A DNA stretch of 64,000 bases, from positions 1,640,111 through 1,704,110 of the forward strand of contig JACTAT010000001.1 in NCBI GenBank assembly GCA_014526335.1, in the 5' to 3' direction. The stretch is from Chrysaora quinquecirrha (taxonomy: Eukaryota > Cnidaria > Scyphozoa > Semaeostomeae > Pelagiidae). Position numbers and translations under genes: made by a program. The notes under the pieces were generated by a model. The model was not told the DNA's origin, made no database searches, and saw only the letters and a list, made by a program, of their open reading frames with translations. Shown one piece after another: positions 45,100 to 60,300 of this stretch; the stretch's first letter is position 1; each line of letters starts with the position of its first letter.

Positions 45100-46860
45100 T
45101 GCTTGTTATATAAAATGTTTGACCGTTAAGCAACGTCACAAAACATTGCTCCCCAGCTTGCTTAAAACAAAGAATATTTTTTAAACTTTTCAAGAATATT
45201 GCAAAACGAAATTTGCGTATTTAAGCTGGACAACAAAAGTTTGTTGCTAAACATTCAAACATTGAGTGATAAAATCATTTCAAATGTTTGATCTTTTTCC
45301 AGGGCCTTAGAGAGTAATCCGAAAATACCTCGTAAAAACATTTTACTCGCGCCAAGCAAAAAAAGTTTTCTGAAACATTGCAAACGAATTTAGCTTATTA
45401 TGCTTGTCAACAATGTTTTGTGACGTGGCCAAACGTTGAAACATTGTTTGTCGAACATTTGAAAGCTGCTTATCATACAAAATGTGTGATCGTTCTGCAG
45501 CATCACAAACATTGTTCGTCAAGCAATTTTGCTTGCTTAAAACAAAATATGTTTTTGAGCCTTTTCGAAACAAATTGCGAAACAAATTCTGCTTATCTAA
45601 GCTTGTCAAACAATGTTTTGTGACGTAGCAAAACGTTCAAACATTGCATGATAAACACATTTCAAATGTTTGATCTTTTTCCAAGGCCTAAGAGAGTAAT
45701 CCGAAAATACCTCGTAAAAACATTTACTCGCGGCAAGCAAAAAAAGTTTTCTGAAACATTGCAAACGAATTCAGCTTATTATGCTTTTCAACAATGTTTT
45801 GTGACGTGGCCAAACGTTGAAACATTGTTTGTCGAACACTTGAAAGCTGCTTATCATGCAAAATGTTTGATCGTTTTGCAGCATCACAAAAATTATTTGT
45901 CGAGCAGTTTTGCTTGCTTAAAAAAAAATATGTTTTTGAGCCTTTTCGAAACAAATTGCGAAACAAATTCTGCTTATCTAAGCTTGTAAAACAGTGTTTT
46001 GTGACGTAGCAAAACGTTCAAACATTGCATGATAAACACATTTCAAATGTTTGATCTTTTTCCAGGGCCTTAGAGAGTAATCCGAAAATACCTCGTAAAA
46101 ACATTTTACTCGCGCCAAGCAAAAAAAGTTTTCTGAAACATTGCAAACGAATTCAGCTTATTATGCTTTTCAACAATGTTTTGTGACGTGGCCAAACGTT
46201 GAAACATTGTTTGTCGAACACTTGAAAGCTGCTTATCATGCAAAATGTTTGATCGTTTTGCAGCATCACAAAAATTATTTGTCGAGCAGTTTTGCTTGCT
46301 TAAAACAAAATATGTTTTTGAGCCTTTTCGAAACAAATTGCGAAACAAATTCTGCTTATCTAAGCTTGTAAAACAGTGTTTTGTGACGTAGCAAAACGTT
46401 CAAACATTGCGTGATAAACACATTTCAAATGTTTGATCTTTTTCCAGGGCCTTAGAGAGTAATCCGAAAATACCTCGTAAAAACATTTTACTCGCGCCAA
46501 GCAAAAAAAGTTTTCTTAAACATTGCAAACGAATTCAGCTTATTATGCTTTTCAGCAATGTTTTGTGACGTGGCCAAACGTTGAAACATTGTTTGTCGAA
46601 CATTTGAAAGCTGCTTATCATACAAAATGTGTGATCGTTCTGCAGCATCACAAACATTGTTCGTCAAGCAATTTTGCTTGCTAACAAAATATGTTTTTGA
46701 ACCTTTTCGAAAAATTGCGTAGCGAATTCTGCTTATCTAAGCTTGTCAAACAATGTTTTGTTACGTAGCAAAACGTTCAAACATTGTTTGATAAGCAAAT
46801 TTCATATGTTTGACTAAGATTGTTTGATTGTCGGCGAGGGCCTTCTGAGAGTAATCAGAA
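45100..46860. repeat. 381/382-bp tandem array of the CAAACATTG family
   Basis: The block CCTCGTAAAAACATTTTACT recurs at about 45329, 45711, 46092 and 46474, giving a period of 381-382 bp and about four full units plus partial ends. Each unit contains GCAAACGAATTCAGCTTATT, TTTTGTGACGTGGCC and CAAACATTGCATGATAAAC. The first and last units share changes not found in the two middle ones, as if the middle unit was duplicated most recently. The repeated 80-codon frames are not genes. Confidence 0.9.
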
Positions 46861-48311
46861 AATAACGGTCGGGGGTAAAGTTAAAGCAAAGAGGCCTCGG
46901 AAAGGAAACATGTGTACACCATCAATTTTCCACGCAATTCTCTGATTTCAAAAGTATGTATCTTATGTGGGAAGTAAAGCTGCGAGAAATAAGTCAAAAG
47001 ATTAAAACACTGTTGCAAAGCTGAACCACGTAGGAAGATGGATAGATGTTATGTAATTCCGATATTCCAAGCAGCAACCTGCAGCACCCACTCGCACCAT
47101 AGTCAATAGAAAATACCCTTTTTCAGAACATGTTGAGTTACGCGTGGGTTGAGAGTGACACTTTATTTCGTCGAATGTAACTTATGAAACAAACAACTTT
47201 TAAATAATTTATTAAACGTTAAGATGTTGCAATTGGTAATGAATTATGTGCATTTTAAATCAATTCGCGCGTGTATTTGGTGTGGGACGTGTGGGAAGAG
47301 TGGTGTGGGTAACAGGCAGGTGAAGTTGTGGTTGTTATGGTTGTCACTGTAAATAGTAACTGGATGTTACTGTATACAGAATGAAATTACGTGCAAATGA
47401 ATTCTCCCTTCTTGAATTCTCCCTTGAATTTAGGATTAGCATAAACTTTTGACAGGGGGTACCTCTCATACATAATTACCCATTTTTAGCCCCCCTAAAC
47501 ATCGCGTAAAAATCCATGGCGACCGACTTCGCCCTTGGTCCCCATATTCAACGCCAAAGCCCTTCGGAAGGAACTTCGGATTACTGTAAGGGGGAGGGGC
47601 TAAGCAATTGACAAGTATTGAATGATTTAATGATTTTACAAGTTTTTTTCTTAATAAGAACAGCATTTATAAGAAACACCAGGCTGAAAATCGGATCAAA
47701 ATTTTTTGCTACCCCCGAAACTACTTGAGATATTTACAAGCAAAGTTTTTGAGTAGGGTAGGGGGTGATAAAATGGTGCAAAAATGCTCCAAAAATAAGA
47801 AACAGGCAGGCTAAAAATGAAGCCAGTGTTCTTTACAAAAAAACGTGTATGTCATCATCTACCATACAATTGTTTTCGAAATTATTTGGGGGCTCAAGCC
47901 CCCCCCGCCCCGCTTCCGACGAGCTTACCACCTAACTGCCTTTTTCCCTCAACATAATTGATATCTATTATGGACTTGAACTTTATCATAATTATCTATA
48001 TCCATCTATATTTCATTTATTTCATAAAAATCACGAGAAAATCAAATACTTTAGGGGGCTTTCGGGGGGGGGGAGGGCTTCGATTTGGTGTCCCAAATAT
48101 GAACCTCGTTTTGATAATTCGAGACAAAATGAACGAGAAAGGAGGGTCAAATTTGTTGTTGCCCCTTTGGTGATGAAAACAGAAGTGGAAGGTTCGTCTT
48201 TCTTATTTTGTTTGTTACAGCAATCGAAAGTTGTTATTTTAAAATTATTGCATCAATAACAATCTAGAAAACTAAATAGTGGTTTTCTCGAAGCTACAAA
48301 CAGCAGCGAAG

Positions 48312-51300
48312 ATGCCAAAGTCCAATAACCACACATCTGGAGCGGCCGCAAGTTCCAACAAAACTCAACATCAAGAAATCGGCGTCAGTGTTCCAGATGC
48401 AGAGACTGTCACAGAAGATAAAAAGAAACATTTCACGGTATTTTTTGCATTTCTATGTTAAGAAATAATTGTTGTTTGTTATTTTAAAGGTTCTTTCGAA
48501 TTCAAGGCTGTTTTAAATTGCAAATAGGCCATGCTAAGTTCACCTGTTCTCAGTCGCGTTTCGTCGTGATGTGGAAAAACAGCCCAGCAAGCGACAAACA
48601 GGCTTCTTGTCTCTCACTCCCTGTCATTCCAGTTTTCGTTAAATTTCTCTAAAATTAGCATGCTTTACCCTGCAATATAAATTCAAAATATTGATTATAC
48701 TTGACTAAAATTATAAGGCTCTTAAATACGAAATCTGTTTAATTTTACAAATGTTTATGATATTTAAGTTCCTTGTTTTTCGATTTAAATGTCAATAATA
48801 TCCGGTTAATATTTGCCCAACTTTTCCAACACGCAGTCTGAAAAATCACTGTTATTTTTTATTTTACCAGCTACCTAAACAACAAGAGCATACTTTTTAT
48901 CAAAATAATGCTGGTAATTGTGTTTTATTGCAAAAACTCATACCAAAGTTTGGCCATTTTCTGAATTTAATGTTTCACATTCCTTGGGTGTTCACAGCAA
49001 GACATCCCAACTTTGAGGAAATGTTTTTTGAAGGGTATAGAAAACTGCTGCTTGAAATATTGACTTTGTTTGCTTAGAAGGCAGAGGAACACTAATACTC
49101 ATCAGGAACAACAAAACTCAAAAGCTGTATGTAGTCATATCAAATGTGGCCAATGGCCATTGAAACATGATAATCTCCTTGCATTGTCTGGAGTGTGGCA
49201 GTCAGTCATCCCAGATTTGAAAGTTTGCCTTGCACTGCAGATCAATCTGTTACTCAACTCTAGAAAACCACACAACTGCAAACACTTTCCCATCTGCGGT
49301 CATCCTTAAGGGAGACGTAAGTACCCTCTGTATTCTGATCATGGCTGGCAACTTTCAGCAAATTCTGTATTTAGTCGAAAAGTCAAGAAAAACATTTCTA
49401 AAGCTGATTGGTGTTTAAAAAACAATGCCAACTCAGCTTTTATTTCTGATTGGTGCATTTTGACCTGCATCTGGGTATAAATTCCGCCTTAGACAATTAT
49501 TTCGGTCTGTTTCTGACATTCATTCTCTGAGGAGTGTCAGACGAAAAAAGCTTTTAAGTATGCCTGAAAATTTTCCCCCTGTTTATCCCAATTTTGAAGT
49601 TTTGTACAACTCAAAGACTAAAAACATTTCTGTATAACCAGGTGCATGGGGGTAATGGGGGCTTGTGAAAATCATCTCAAAATTGCAAAAATTCTTTGAT
49701 TTTTCTATCATTTTGCTCTTAATTTTTCATTCTGCTCTTAATTTTGCATCGTTTACCCTGGCTTTTTTCTATCTGCAAAGAGCTCTTTAGAATTTTGGTC
49801 TTAAAAAGCTTTTACAAAACTTTTAGTATTAAAATCAACAAAAAAAACTTGAGAGTTTTTCCAAGCTTGGTTTCTTATAAAAAACCTGGTATTTTTTCTT
49901 TGGTGCTGCAGAATTATAATTGGTCTTTTTTCTCATTTGACAGGTTTACAAAGTATTAGTTCAAGTCCCTGGGAAGTCATGGTTCATATTTAGACGTTAC
50001 AATGAGTTCAGTGCATTGCAAGATAAGGTATCTGTCATAAATATAGCACTTCTTTACTTATATTAAGGCAGTGCTTTACTTATATGAGGTCTAATAACCA
50101 GAAAAACTGCCTCAGACCTAATGGGAACAGAACAAAACCTGTTTTTTTTTTCAGATTTGATAAGTCAGACAAACATATGAATGTATATTGGGGAAGGGGG
50201 GGGGGGTTTCCTAGCAGCCTGTGTCTGCATATCATATTGGTATTTTGAAATTCTATGAAATTAAGAGGATAAGCCTTCTAAGCTAAAAGCCCTATACACT
50301 AAATGTAAGCCCCTCTTATTTCAAATGCAATAGCCCCCCAGTTTAAATCCTTCAGGGATGAAACCCCCCTGATTTATGTTCCTTTGTTAACAATGAACTG
50401 GTTTTGCAAGGGGCCAAGACCTAAAACAGGCAAGGAACATGGGAGCATTAGTAGAAAGCACTGGAGCTTGGGAGCAAACAGATTTCTGGAAACAAAGAAA
50501 TTCTTCCCATGATGTCTGAGGCAGTTTTCTATTATAAGACCCCCAAATATACCCCTTATTATACCCCTTTATAATGATCCAAACAATAGTGCAGCAGATT
50601 TACAGGGAATAGTGCTTCTGCTTTGGCTGTGACAATCTTTGTGACAGAAGCAGATTCTTTCTATTTGGTAACATATTCCTTTGAATTCTAATATATCCCA
50701 GTGAGGGCTAGACTATTAGAAAACAGGAAGTAGGAAGCAAGTATTATTAGAACTCAATCCTGATAAACTGGCAAGGATATCTCGTATGTCTAAACCTGAT
50801 ATGACTCAAAGCTTTTGATGTTTAATTGAATTTATGCCAAGAGATTAGCATATTTCTTTGCTTAATGACAGGAAGATGAATGTATCATAAATTACTCCTG
50901 TCTATACTTTGTGTGTCGTAATTATATATTTATTTGCATTTCAGTTGAAAAAGATTTATCCTGATCTAAACCTGAAGCTTCCAGGGAAAAACATATTTGA
51001 GACAAGATTCCTAAAGAAAAATCTTAATCCAGGTGACTCCTTCTTTCTCACTTGTCTCCGTTTTAGCCCCACTGTGTGCAAACAACCATGTCCACACATT
51101 AAACTTTTCCACATGATAAGAAGCATTCGCCATTCAAACAAAATCAGACTGAAAGCACTACAGCACATTGCTTACAAATTTCAACTCCACAATAAGTGGG
51201 ATTCGAACCTGGGCAGACGAAGAAGGCTCAACTTTGCCGAAACACCAAAAATGGTCAATAATCCATCAATAAGGAAGGAGAGCTTTGGGCTGTATGACTT

Positions 51301-54300
51301 GGGGAGTTACTCAGGGATTTCTTTGAGCTCTATAGCTCAGTGGAAACATTGTTGGCTCTCTGGTCATGCACCCCAGGTTCAAACCCCCCTTTTTGTGGTA
51401 TGTCTCTTGTGGAAAAATCTATCCGTGTTCGCCATTCATAACAAATATATTTTCATCTATGGAGTTCTTACAATAATAAACTCACCAACCACACACTGAA
51501 AGAACAAAATGTGTCCAACCCTAAAATGAATGAGAAAAGTCACTTTTTCTGGACCAAAGTGCCCCTTCTTAATTCCTATTCATTGCACTAAGGGGGTGTC
51601 TCTTTGAAATATGCTCTGATTTTGTTGCCTCCCAGCATTTGAGAAGCTTGCTATGTCCATAAAAAGTGCACTCCTCTCTCATGTGTCAAAGAACTATAAA
51701 TTATATGTTTGCCTGATTCCCTTTTTTTCTTCTATATAGACTATTTAGTCAAAGAAGGACATTTTGTTTCGTATTATGAATGTCACTATCAAATGATAAC
51801 CATCAATTTTTTTGAGTAAAATCATTAATCAGGAAGTGTTGCCCTTAGAAAAAACGAAATCCTTTCATTTTCTAAATTTTGAACTCCATTTTGTTTTAGA
51901 TTTCATAAAGGCCAGGCGAGAAGGTCTTCACGAGTTTATTACGCAACTGCTGTCTGTTCAAGATATCACTAAAAAGTAAGCCAGCTGTATTTTCTAAGTT
52001 ATGCAACATGCTTGCTGAAATTTTAATCCGCCCACATTTGAAAAACCAAAACAGTTGATCCTGTATGTTTTTCGTAAACAGTTTTGGTACCCATATATTT
52101 TTATACTTTATCTTTTTAGGTTTGAATCCCATCTTTTGTGTTATAGTCTTTGGGGTGTACATAACTTTAGAATTGTGAGCAATAGAAAAAACATCTTTGG
52201 ACATATTTAGAAGCTGTTGAAGTCTGACACTCCTCAGAGTATTAACGTCAGACACATACCAAAATAATAGACAATGAATCGACTAGGAGGCACTTGACCA
52301 TAATGCATTGTGTTGTGTGTTCTGTAACAGAATTTGCATTGATTCTATAGAAACATGATATTCATACGCAATGCCTCATGGTCAAATGCCCCTTGATGGC
52401 GTGTTTTGCAGAATCCCCTATTGACTAAGGTGGAATTTATTCCGAGATGCAGTTTGAAATGCGCCAGTCAGAAAGTGAAGCTAAATGGAATTTGTTTTCA
52501 ATGACATTCAGCTTAACTAACAGATACAAGGGGAAGATGAATAGAATTTATTGAAGAGTCTATGTGAGTGACTTTTCTGTTATGTCACTAATGGGAGAAT
52601 CTACCCTAGTGTTTGGCATTCCTGAAAAATATAGGTCAATATAAATGATGCTGAAAAGGATCAGCAGAGTGGCAACAAAAGACAAACAAGAGGAGAGCCT
52701 TGGGCCGTATTGCTTGGAGAGTTACTCAATGATTTTGTTGACCTCCTTAGCTCAGTGGAAATGTTGTTGGCTCTCTGATCAAGCAGTGTAGGTTCGAATC
52801 CCAACTAATATGGTTTGCCTCTCGTGGAGGAATCTAGCTCTAGTGTTTGCCACGCTTAAACAATGTATATCAATACATATAGTACTGAAGAAGGCTCAAC
52901 TTAGCTGAAGCTCAAAGCCAAACAAGGGGAGAGCCTTGGGCTGTATGAATTGGAGAGTTATTTAACGATTTCATTAGGCATTGAGCTCTTTAGCTGAGTG
53001 GAAAAGTTTCTAGTCCAATCTATTGTGTTTGCCTCCCTTGAACAATATTTATATGTATGGTACCGAAGGCTCAGCGTATCTGAGATACAAAGCTAAACGA
53101 GTGAGAACCATGGGTTGTATGACTTGAGGGTGTTACACGACGATTTCATTGAGCTTTTTAGCTTAGTTGAAACATCACTCTCTGATCATACAGTCCCTGT
53201 TTAAACACCATCTATCGTGGTATACCGTTCGTGGAAAATCTACTCTAGGGCTTGCCATTTAGAAAGTGCGTATCTTTTAATATTCTATTATTTTTGATGT
53301 TTTATTTGTGTTTTAGTCCTGATGTTCGTGAGTTCCTTTCTCTTGATAACCCGAAAAACGCCCCTGTGCAAGATGATGATATTGATGACAGCAATGATGA
53401 CAAAGTGGATGAAGTTGTAAGTTAAATGCTACCATATTTTCTTGAATAAGCGCCCACCCTTGAATAAGTGCCCCCTTTCGGTTAAGCTGCCTATTAGGTT
53501 GGTCCCTGACATCTCTTAGACCCTGACCAAACGACCAAACGTTCTTAGTCAAACATTTTAAATTTTCTTTACAACAAATGTTTGACTGTTTGGCCACGTC
53601 CAAAAACATTGCTATCCAACATTTTGGAGCAACGAAGTCATTGCCAATGCACGAACACCTTGTTGCTAAGAAATTTTGCCGAATTGCTGCAAGTTGTTGA
53701 AGACTGACAACAACAAGAGAAATGTTTGACAAGCAATGTTGGAAAGGCGGGCAAACGATCAAACATTGCTTGACAAGCAAAAGTAAGGAAAATTTGTGGC
53801 GTGATGTATTCGGAAAAGTTGAAAAATATTTTATGCTTGACGCAAGTGGAATATGTTGGACGAGCAATGTTTTTGACGTGGCAAAACGGTCAAACATTTT
53901 GCTTGACAATCAAATTTCAAATGTTTGACCAACAATGTTTAATCGTTTGGCCAGGGCCTTAAATAGTGTTTGTGCAAGCTCTTTACGGGATGAATCAAGT
54001 GATACCTTACGCCAGTTTCTACAAAACCTGCTTTTTCAGAATGTTAGTTTATTCATAAATTTTTTAACAATAGCTCCTATTTGAGACGGATTTTTGACGC
54101 TATGGAGAAAATACGGATTGCACAGTTCCTTTCCTAAAAATACCGAAATATTTATGATTCTGCTTTCATTTGTGGTTATTGATATGTGCATATTGAGACA
54201 TGTTGCCCCTTGGACAGTAGTGGTTAGAGAGTTAGAACCAGTACTTCAAAATCTGGGCTATTTCAAGGAAGAAAACCTTTGCAGAAAATAGCTTTGTCAC

Positions 54301-57300
54301 TTTTTACCTGAATTTGCGAATGTTTATTCTTGCCAAAGATTCTAGATAAAAAATCTCGCGACAGTTTATTCCAGAACAATAATAAATTAAGGCCTGTAAC
54401 CAACCACTACTTTGAATGTGCTGCGGCGTCGTGGCCGAATCCAGCTGGCTGGTGGTGTCAGAAGCTCAGCAAGGTACGAGTCCCAGCTAATGTATCGTCA
54501 CAGCCAAGGAAGAAGTCTCAATTAGTTAACCTACTACTATGGTCCTAGAGATGGGCACTAAGAATACATCATTTCACCTTCACCGTCACTATATTTATGA
54601 TATAATAATGAAGCTTATCTCTTTCAGACAAAAGACATGGAAAAGGTGGACCTTGGAGAGTCACACAATCCCAAGTAAGTCAATTTTTTATGAAGGTTCA
54701 GTAACTCTTAAAGCCTGGTTCTTTTATATTTCATTCAGTCGGTGATCCTGGCCTTACGATTCCTTCGATATAAGCAGACATGCATTTTCAGTGATTGTCG
54801 AAGATTGCCTGCCATCGCCGATAAACCATAAAAAGTTTGTTAACTTCCATCATCAGCTTTGATCGAGCTCAATTCACTTACATTTTATCGAGAGGGTGAT
54901 TGAGTATTCGTTTGAAGATGCGAATGTAATGTTTCAGATACAGTAGTTTTTCGATTATCCGACCCCTCGTTTATCCGGACCTCGATTATTCGGCCCGTCA
55001 AAAGTGTTTAACTACGAAAGCATTATTCAGCTAATATTCTGTTTTTCTTTGCGCAAACCATTCGAAGATCAAAATATCACAAAATCACTCTAAAACCTCA
55101 AATACTCTAGTATGCGGAGACTTTTTTGTCTGAAAAATAATCTTAAAAAGCTACTCTTATGAGTTTGTAACTGGTTTTTGCTGTGATTTTATATTTTCGA
55201 TTATCCGGAATTTTTGATTATCCGCACACATTTTGAAAATCTCGTGTCCCGAGTAGGCCGGAAAATCGAATAACTACTGTAGTCATCATCTTAGCTCGCG
55301 AGAAACCGATAGCGTGTAGACTGTAAGTCATATCTTATGTTTCCCAATATGAATTGACTATTTTGTTTTGTTTCAGAGCTAAGCCAAGTGACTTTGAATT
55401 TCTAAAAGTTATTGGTAAAGGAAGCTTTGGAAAGGTAACGACATTATTTCTTCAGGTTTAATATATGACAAGGGCTTGTTTTACTTTCCGTGGATCATAC
55501 ATCAGAACAAGTGAGGCCGTTACATGTTTTCTCGTGCTTTCGTGCAGTGTTTTTCCTTCTCAGAACAAGGAATAGTTGCTTTATTGAAGCGTTTGGTTGC
55601 TATAGTTTTTTGCCAATCGATCTGTTCTTATCATTCGAACTGGACTTAAGATATGAGTAGGGGAAGTTTCAAAATGCTGATTTTTGTGAAGTTGTCGGGG
55701 AGACGTAGGGGCAGCTTGTAGGCTACTACCCCCACCCTCACCTTTTGGAGAGACGCTGTAATTGTTCTTTTGTCTCAAACAAACAGGAATTAGTTTGCCT
55801 TTATTTTTTACCATTTGCCAATGAACATTGAGATGGCCCAAGCCATGTGATAGCTTCTGGTAATAAGATTTGATATTTTGCTAATGCGAATAACTTTTTG
55901 ATCTCTTGTACGGGGGACATTTGTTCATCAAAGATTTACTGTTTTGCTTTTTACTTATTACCTGAGTCCCAGTTATCGCTCATCAAATCGAGACTAACAC
56001 CGAACCGAGATCGCTCAAACTGTAGTTGAGCGTCCAGCAGCTGAACTCAATAGCGATAACTACGGCTCAAGTAATAAGTCTAGTTCTTCATCTCCTCAAC
56101 AAGAAATATGGGGTCTACACCTTAAACAAATATAAATGTTTAATGTAATTTTTTTAAACTAATAATCTATCATTTGAAACTCGGTAATTAAACAATTCTT
56201 TCTTGCCAGGTCTTACTTGCCAAACATAAACACGATGGAAAACATTTTGCTATCAAAGTTTTAAGAAAAGCTGCAATCAGGAAAAGAAATGAGGTTAGCT
56301 TTTTTAAATATTCTTGCAAGAAACAGCGAAAACATATTATACTACATACTATTTAGTATGTCCAAAAGTTTTTCCGCTGTTTCTTGCAATTTTGAAATTT
56401 TGTACTGCTCAAGGACAGGACTATTCAAATACTCCATTGTTCGTTATTCATGACATGTCTTTAAGCCAATGTTTTGCCACCTTGTTAGGCTAACATCATC
56501 CTGTTTGTTGTTAGCAGCAGTTTCTTCAGGATCAGAAATTCTGGTGTAAGCTTACTACAAAGACTATGCTGACACAGAATACGGAGCTAGGAGTTAGTTT
56601 GTCAACTCCCTATTCTATGATGCTGAGTTCAAAGGCTTAAATCTGGCTGATGGTTTATTGCTGTTTAAATTTTGGCCCGAGTTAATGGATTTGAAAACCT
56701 TCGTATTACGTACGTCTATTCTTCCTTTTCCTAATACTTCCGAAAATTGTTTTTGAAATTTCTTATTCATTTTTAGGCAAGGCATATTATGGCAGAGAGA
56801 AATGTGTTATTGAAGAACGTGAAACATCCTTTCCTCGTGGTATGTTTTTAAATATTGTATAAACACGATTTTTAAATTTTTCCACAAGTGGCATACCACA
56901 ATACATGAGATTCGAACCTGGACTGCATGATCAGAGAGCCAACGACGTTTCCACTGAGCTCTATAGGTTAAAATGGAGTTCAAATCCCATCTATTTTGGT
57001 ATGCCATTTGTGGAAAAATCTATCCTAGTGTTAAAGAAGAGTGCTTCAGAAGAGGAGTCAGAAGATCTAGATTCTTTAAACGAAATCCAAATTAGGTCAG
57101 AAGTTGCAATACAAAATACACGCTTTTTTTTTATAAGGAACCACTTTATAAGGAACCTACATGTAGAAGGCCCGAAACTTTAAAGAACTTATACTACTAA
57201 AGAGAAAATCATTAAGGAACTTTTGAATGTTGAATACTTTTATCACTGCAAATAATCAAGAATTAGAAAGCCGGTTCCATTCATTTGCAGTCGAAAATCA

Positions 57301-60300
57301 CATAAATTGTACGTTAAGCATGTATCCAATGTTTCTTTGAGTAGTCTCGAGCTTTGCTCACATGCAAATGTCTCTCTTTTATTGTTAAGACCACTGTATG
57401 TGCAGTTAAAATTAAGGAACTATTAAGGAACTTTTGGAACTACAATGGCCTCAAAAGAGGCCCGAAAATAAGGAACTTTAAGAACTAGGCCATGAGGTAG
57501 GTTCCTTATGAAAAAAAAAGCGTGTAAAGATTCAAAACGCCATTCATGAAAAACACGATATTAAAAGTATTTCAAAGAATATCTACCAACTATATACTCT
57601 TTAACTTGGTTTTTTGTTTGTTTTAGGGCTTGCATTTCTCATTCCAAACGAGTGATAAGTTGTACTTCGTGCTGGATTATGTTAATGGTGGTGAGGTGAG
57701 AGCTCTTTGCTTAACTCAGATTTGTTTACTTCTTAAATGGTGGAAAGAACAACAATAAGACAAAATTCAGAAAAATGTTCAACCTTCCCCCAGAAAAAGG
57801 ACCAAATAACAGGAACAAGGGCCAGGACTATAACAAGGCTAAGGAGCAATGGGCATAAGAACATTAACAATGACAAAACTAAGAACAGGTCCGAAGAACA
57901 AGACTAGGCAATATAACTAATTTATGTGGGATAGGACTGAGAAGAACGACTGCGGAACATTATGCATTTTAAGAATAAGAAACCAAACGATGGAGCAGGA
58001 CTGGGGATCTCAAGCAATGGCAAGACTAAGAAACTGGACTGGGGAATTGGACTAAAAGCATGAACAATTCACTACCGAGAAACGAGACAAAGAACTATTG
58101 GTCAGGACACTGGATAGTCCCTAGATCAGGCTACTGGACTGCAATAGGACCTTAGACATTTTGAACCATGACTGCCTAAGAAACCTTTTTAGGATCTTAA
58201 AAATAGAATGAGCTATGACAGTGGAAAGAAATGACCTGTAACTGAGTTTAAATGACTATATTGTTTCACAAACACTCAAAGTGAAGGTGAAGCAACTAAA
58301 AGGCAGAGATCCGTGATGCACTGTCCCTTAGAGGTTTAGGTTCTTGCACGACAAAAGTCATTGCGAGTCGATGGTCAGAGACGGGCTTGGTCCAGTTATA
58401 AACTAAAACTGTCCATCTTTCCTGTAGAATTTCTAGGCACTTCATTATTCACTTACAAAATACATTAAACATGGTGAATGTGAACAAGCCTCACTCGCTA
58501 ACAAGGGCATTAAACGGGTAGTGAAAAACTGCTGTACTGGTGGGACAATAACAGGGGATGGTAGGGAATTCCCCTCCCTACCTTGTATGTTTAAAAATGC
58601 TCTTAGATGCAAACCTTCCTTACTTGACAATGAAAAACAGATGTGTTTTGGGGGGACTACTCTGTAAGACCCTATTTATGAACGATTAGGGCAACGTTGT
58701 TCCTCTCCCAAACTGGTACGCATATTCCTTCCGTGCAAACGATAGCACACCTATCCGATCTGTGCTAAAGTGAGAAATAAGCGTGATTGTTGGCTTGCTC
58801 TATTGGATCTGGTCTATTTGGCTATCACGTGAACCCCGTAGAAGTGAACACATGGGTCCAATCCAGAATGCTTAACATTTCAATAGCAAAATATGTCGTT
58901 TTTTACTTTAAATTTTAACTCCTTTACAATTTGTTCGCCATTGTAGGACCTAAATCCAAATAAGCTTTTCGGTTGCTATAATTTAATTTGTATGAAAAAA
59001 AAAATTGCCTTGTATAATTTCTATAAATTGTTTCAATTTTTCAGCTATTTTTTCATCTTCAAAAAGAGAGATATTTCCCAGAGCACAGGTTCGTTGCCTA
59101 TTTCATATATTCCATTATTTCACTGACCTCGTGGATAGATATCATTTTAATTTCTTTTATATTCATAATACACTTTTTAAGATTTGCGTTAAGTTATATT
59201 TATTATCATATTTGTGACAGGGTAATTAAATCATCCTCATGTCTTGTAAATGTTGTTCTACCATTTTATTCCAGGGCACGTTTTTATGCTGCGGAAATCG
59301 CTTCTGCTATTGGCTATCTGCACAATTTGGGGATCATTTATAGGTAAGTTAATTAGGGTAATAAATTCTTTTCCTGATTCACCCGTTTTGAACGGCAAAA
59401 CGTTGCTTGTTAAACATTTGAAATTTGCTTCTTAAGCAATGTTTGAACGTTTTTCCATGTTACCAAACATTGCTTGACAAGCATAAATAAGCTGAATATG
59501 TTGTGCAGTGTTTTCAAATAAATACGACAAATGTTATTAAGACGAACATTTTAAACGATCAGGCCAAACGGTAAAACAGTTTTTGGTAAAACGTGGGTTT
59601 TGACGAATTACCAATAAATGCTAAGCTAAAATCTAAATACAAGAAGAATTTGAAAACAATCTCACCCAAAACTTTGGTAGGCTTTGTTTGCGTGCCGCAG
59701 TAGAATAACAGCGAGAGAGAGAAAATTCGATTTGCTTTTCTGTGACTTACCAACTTGCATCTGAATCTGAATAATTACTAACTAAAATCTACCTACTTTT
59801 ATACTTAATCTAAGTGAACTATTTACAATATTTTTCTACATATAAGGAATGAAATGATAGGCTATAACGGTAAGAAAAACTAGCTTAAGATGGTATGAAT
59901 ACGAAGGCTATGCCACACGTGACATATAAGGTAATACCTAGAAGCGTGCGGGAATTACCTACGTGGGCAGCATGCAATGATGTAATGCGGGGATGCCTAT
60001 GCTAGTGTATGCTACGGATGTTACCTAAAATGGCTAGTGCTAAGAATGAGTAACTAAATATGCTAATGTATGCGAATATATGCTAACCACTACAAGTTTG
60101 CTTGACAAGCTAGGGCGTTAGAGTTATATCAAGTTGTCAAAATTGTCGAGATCTTATGTTATTATAATTCTTTCTTCCAGGGATTTAAAGCCTGAGAACA
60201 TTCTTCTGAGCTCAGAAGTAAGAAAATGTTTTTAGAAAATATTTTGGTGATGTTAATTTCATGTAGCGTAAGCAATTTCCGAAAGAAGAAGAAGAAGAAG

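Larger units (their letters stand above)
42946..48311. other. Intergenic 7TM gene-SGK3
   Basis: Contains a possible poly(A) signal (43267-43272), unique AT-rich sequence to about 44150, a SINE remnant, a duplicated 280-bp segment, the 381-bp tandem array (45100-46860) and about 1.4 kb of upstream DNA of SGK3. In 46890-48311 I see G-rich and C-rich runs (near 47885 and 48060) but no identifiable promoter element. Confidence 0.6.

Noticed and set aside
45343..46371. Repeated 80-codon frames on both strands
   Set aside because: They are the same frame in each 381-bp unit of the tandem array, open by chance and copied with the unit.
51896..52255. 119-codon minus-strand frame across an SGK3 exon
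   Set aside because: It overlaps the real PX-domain exon 51900-51975 on the other strand and shows no recognisable domain; probably chance.
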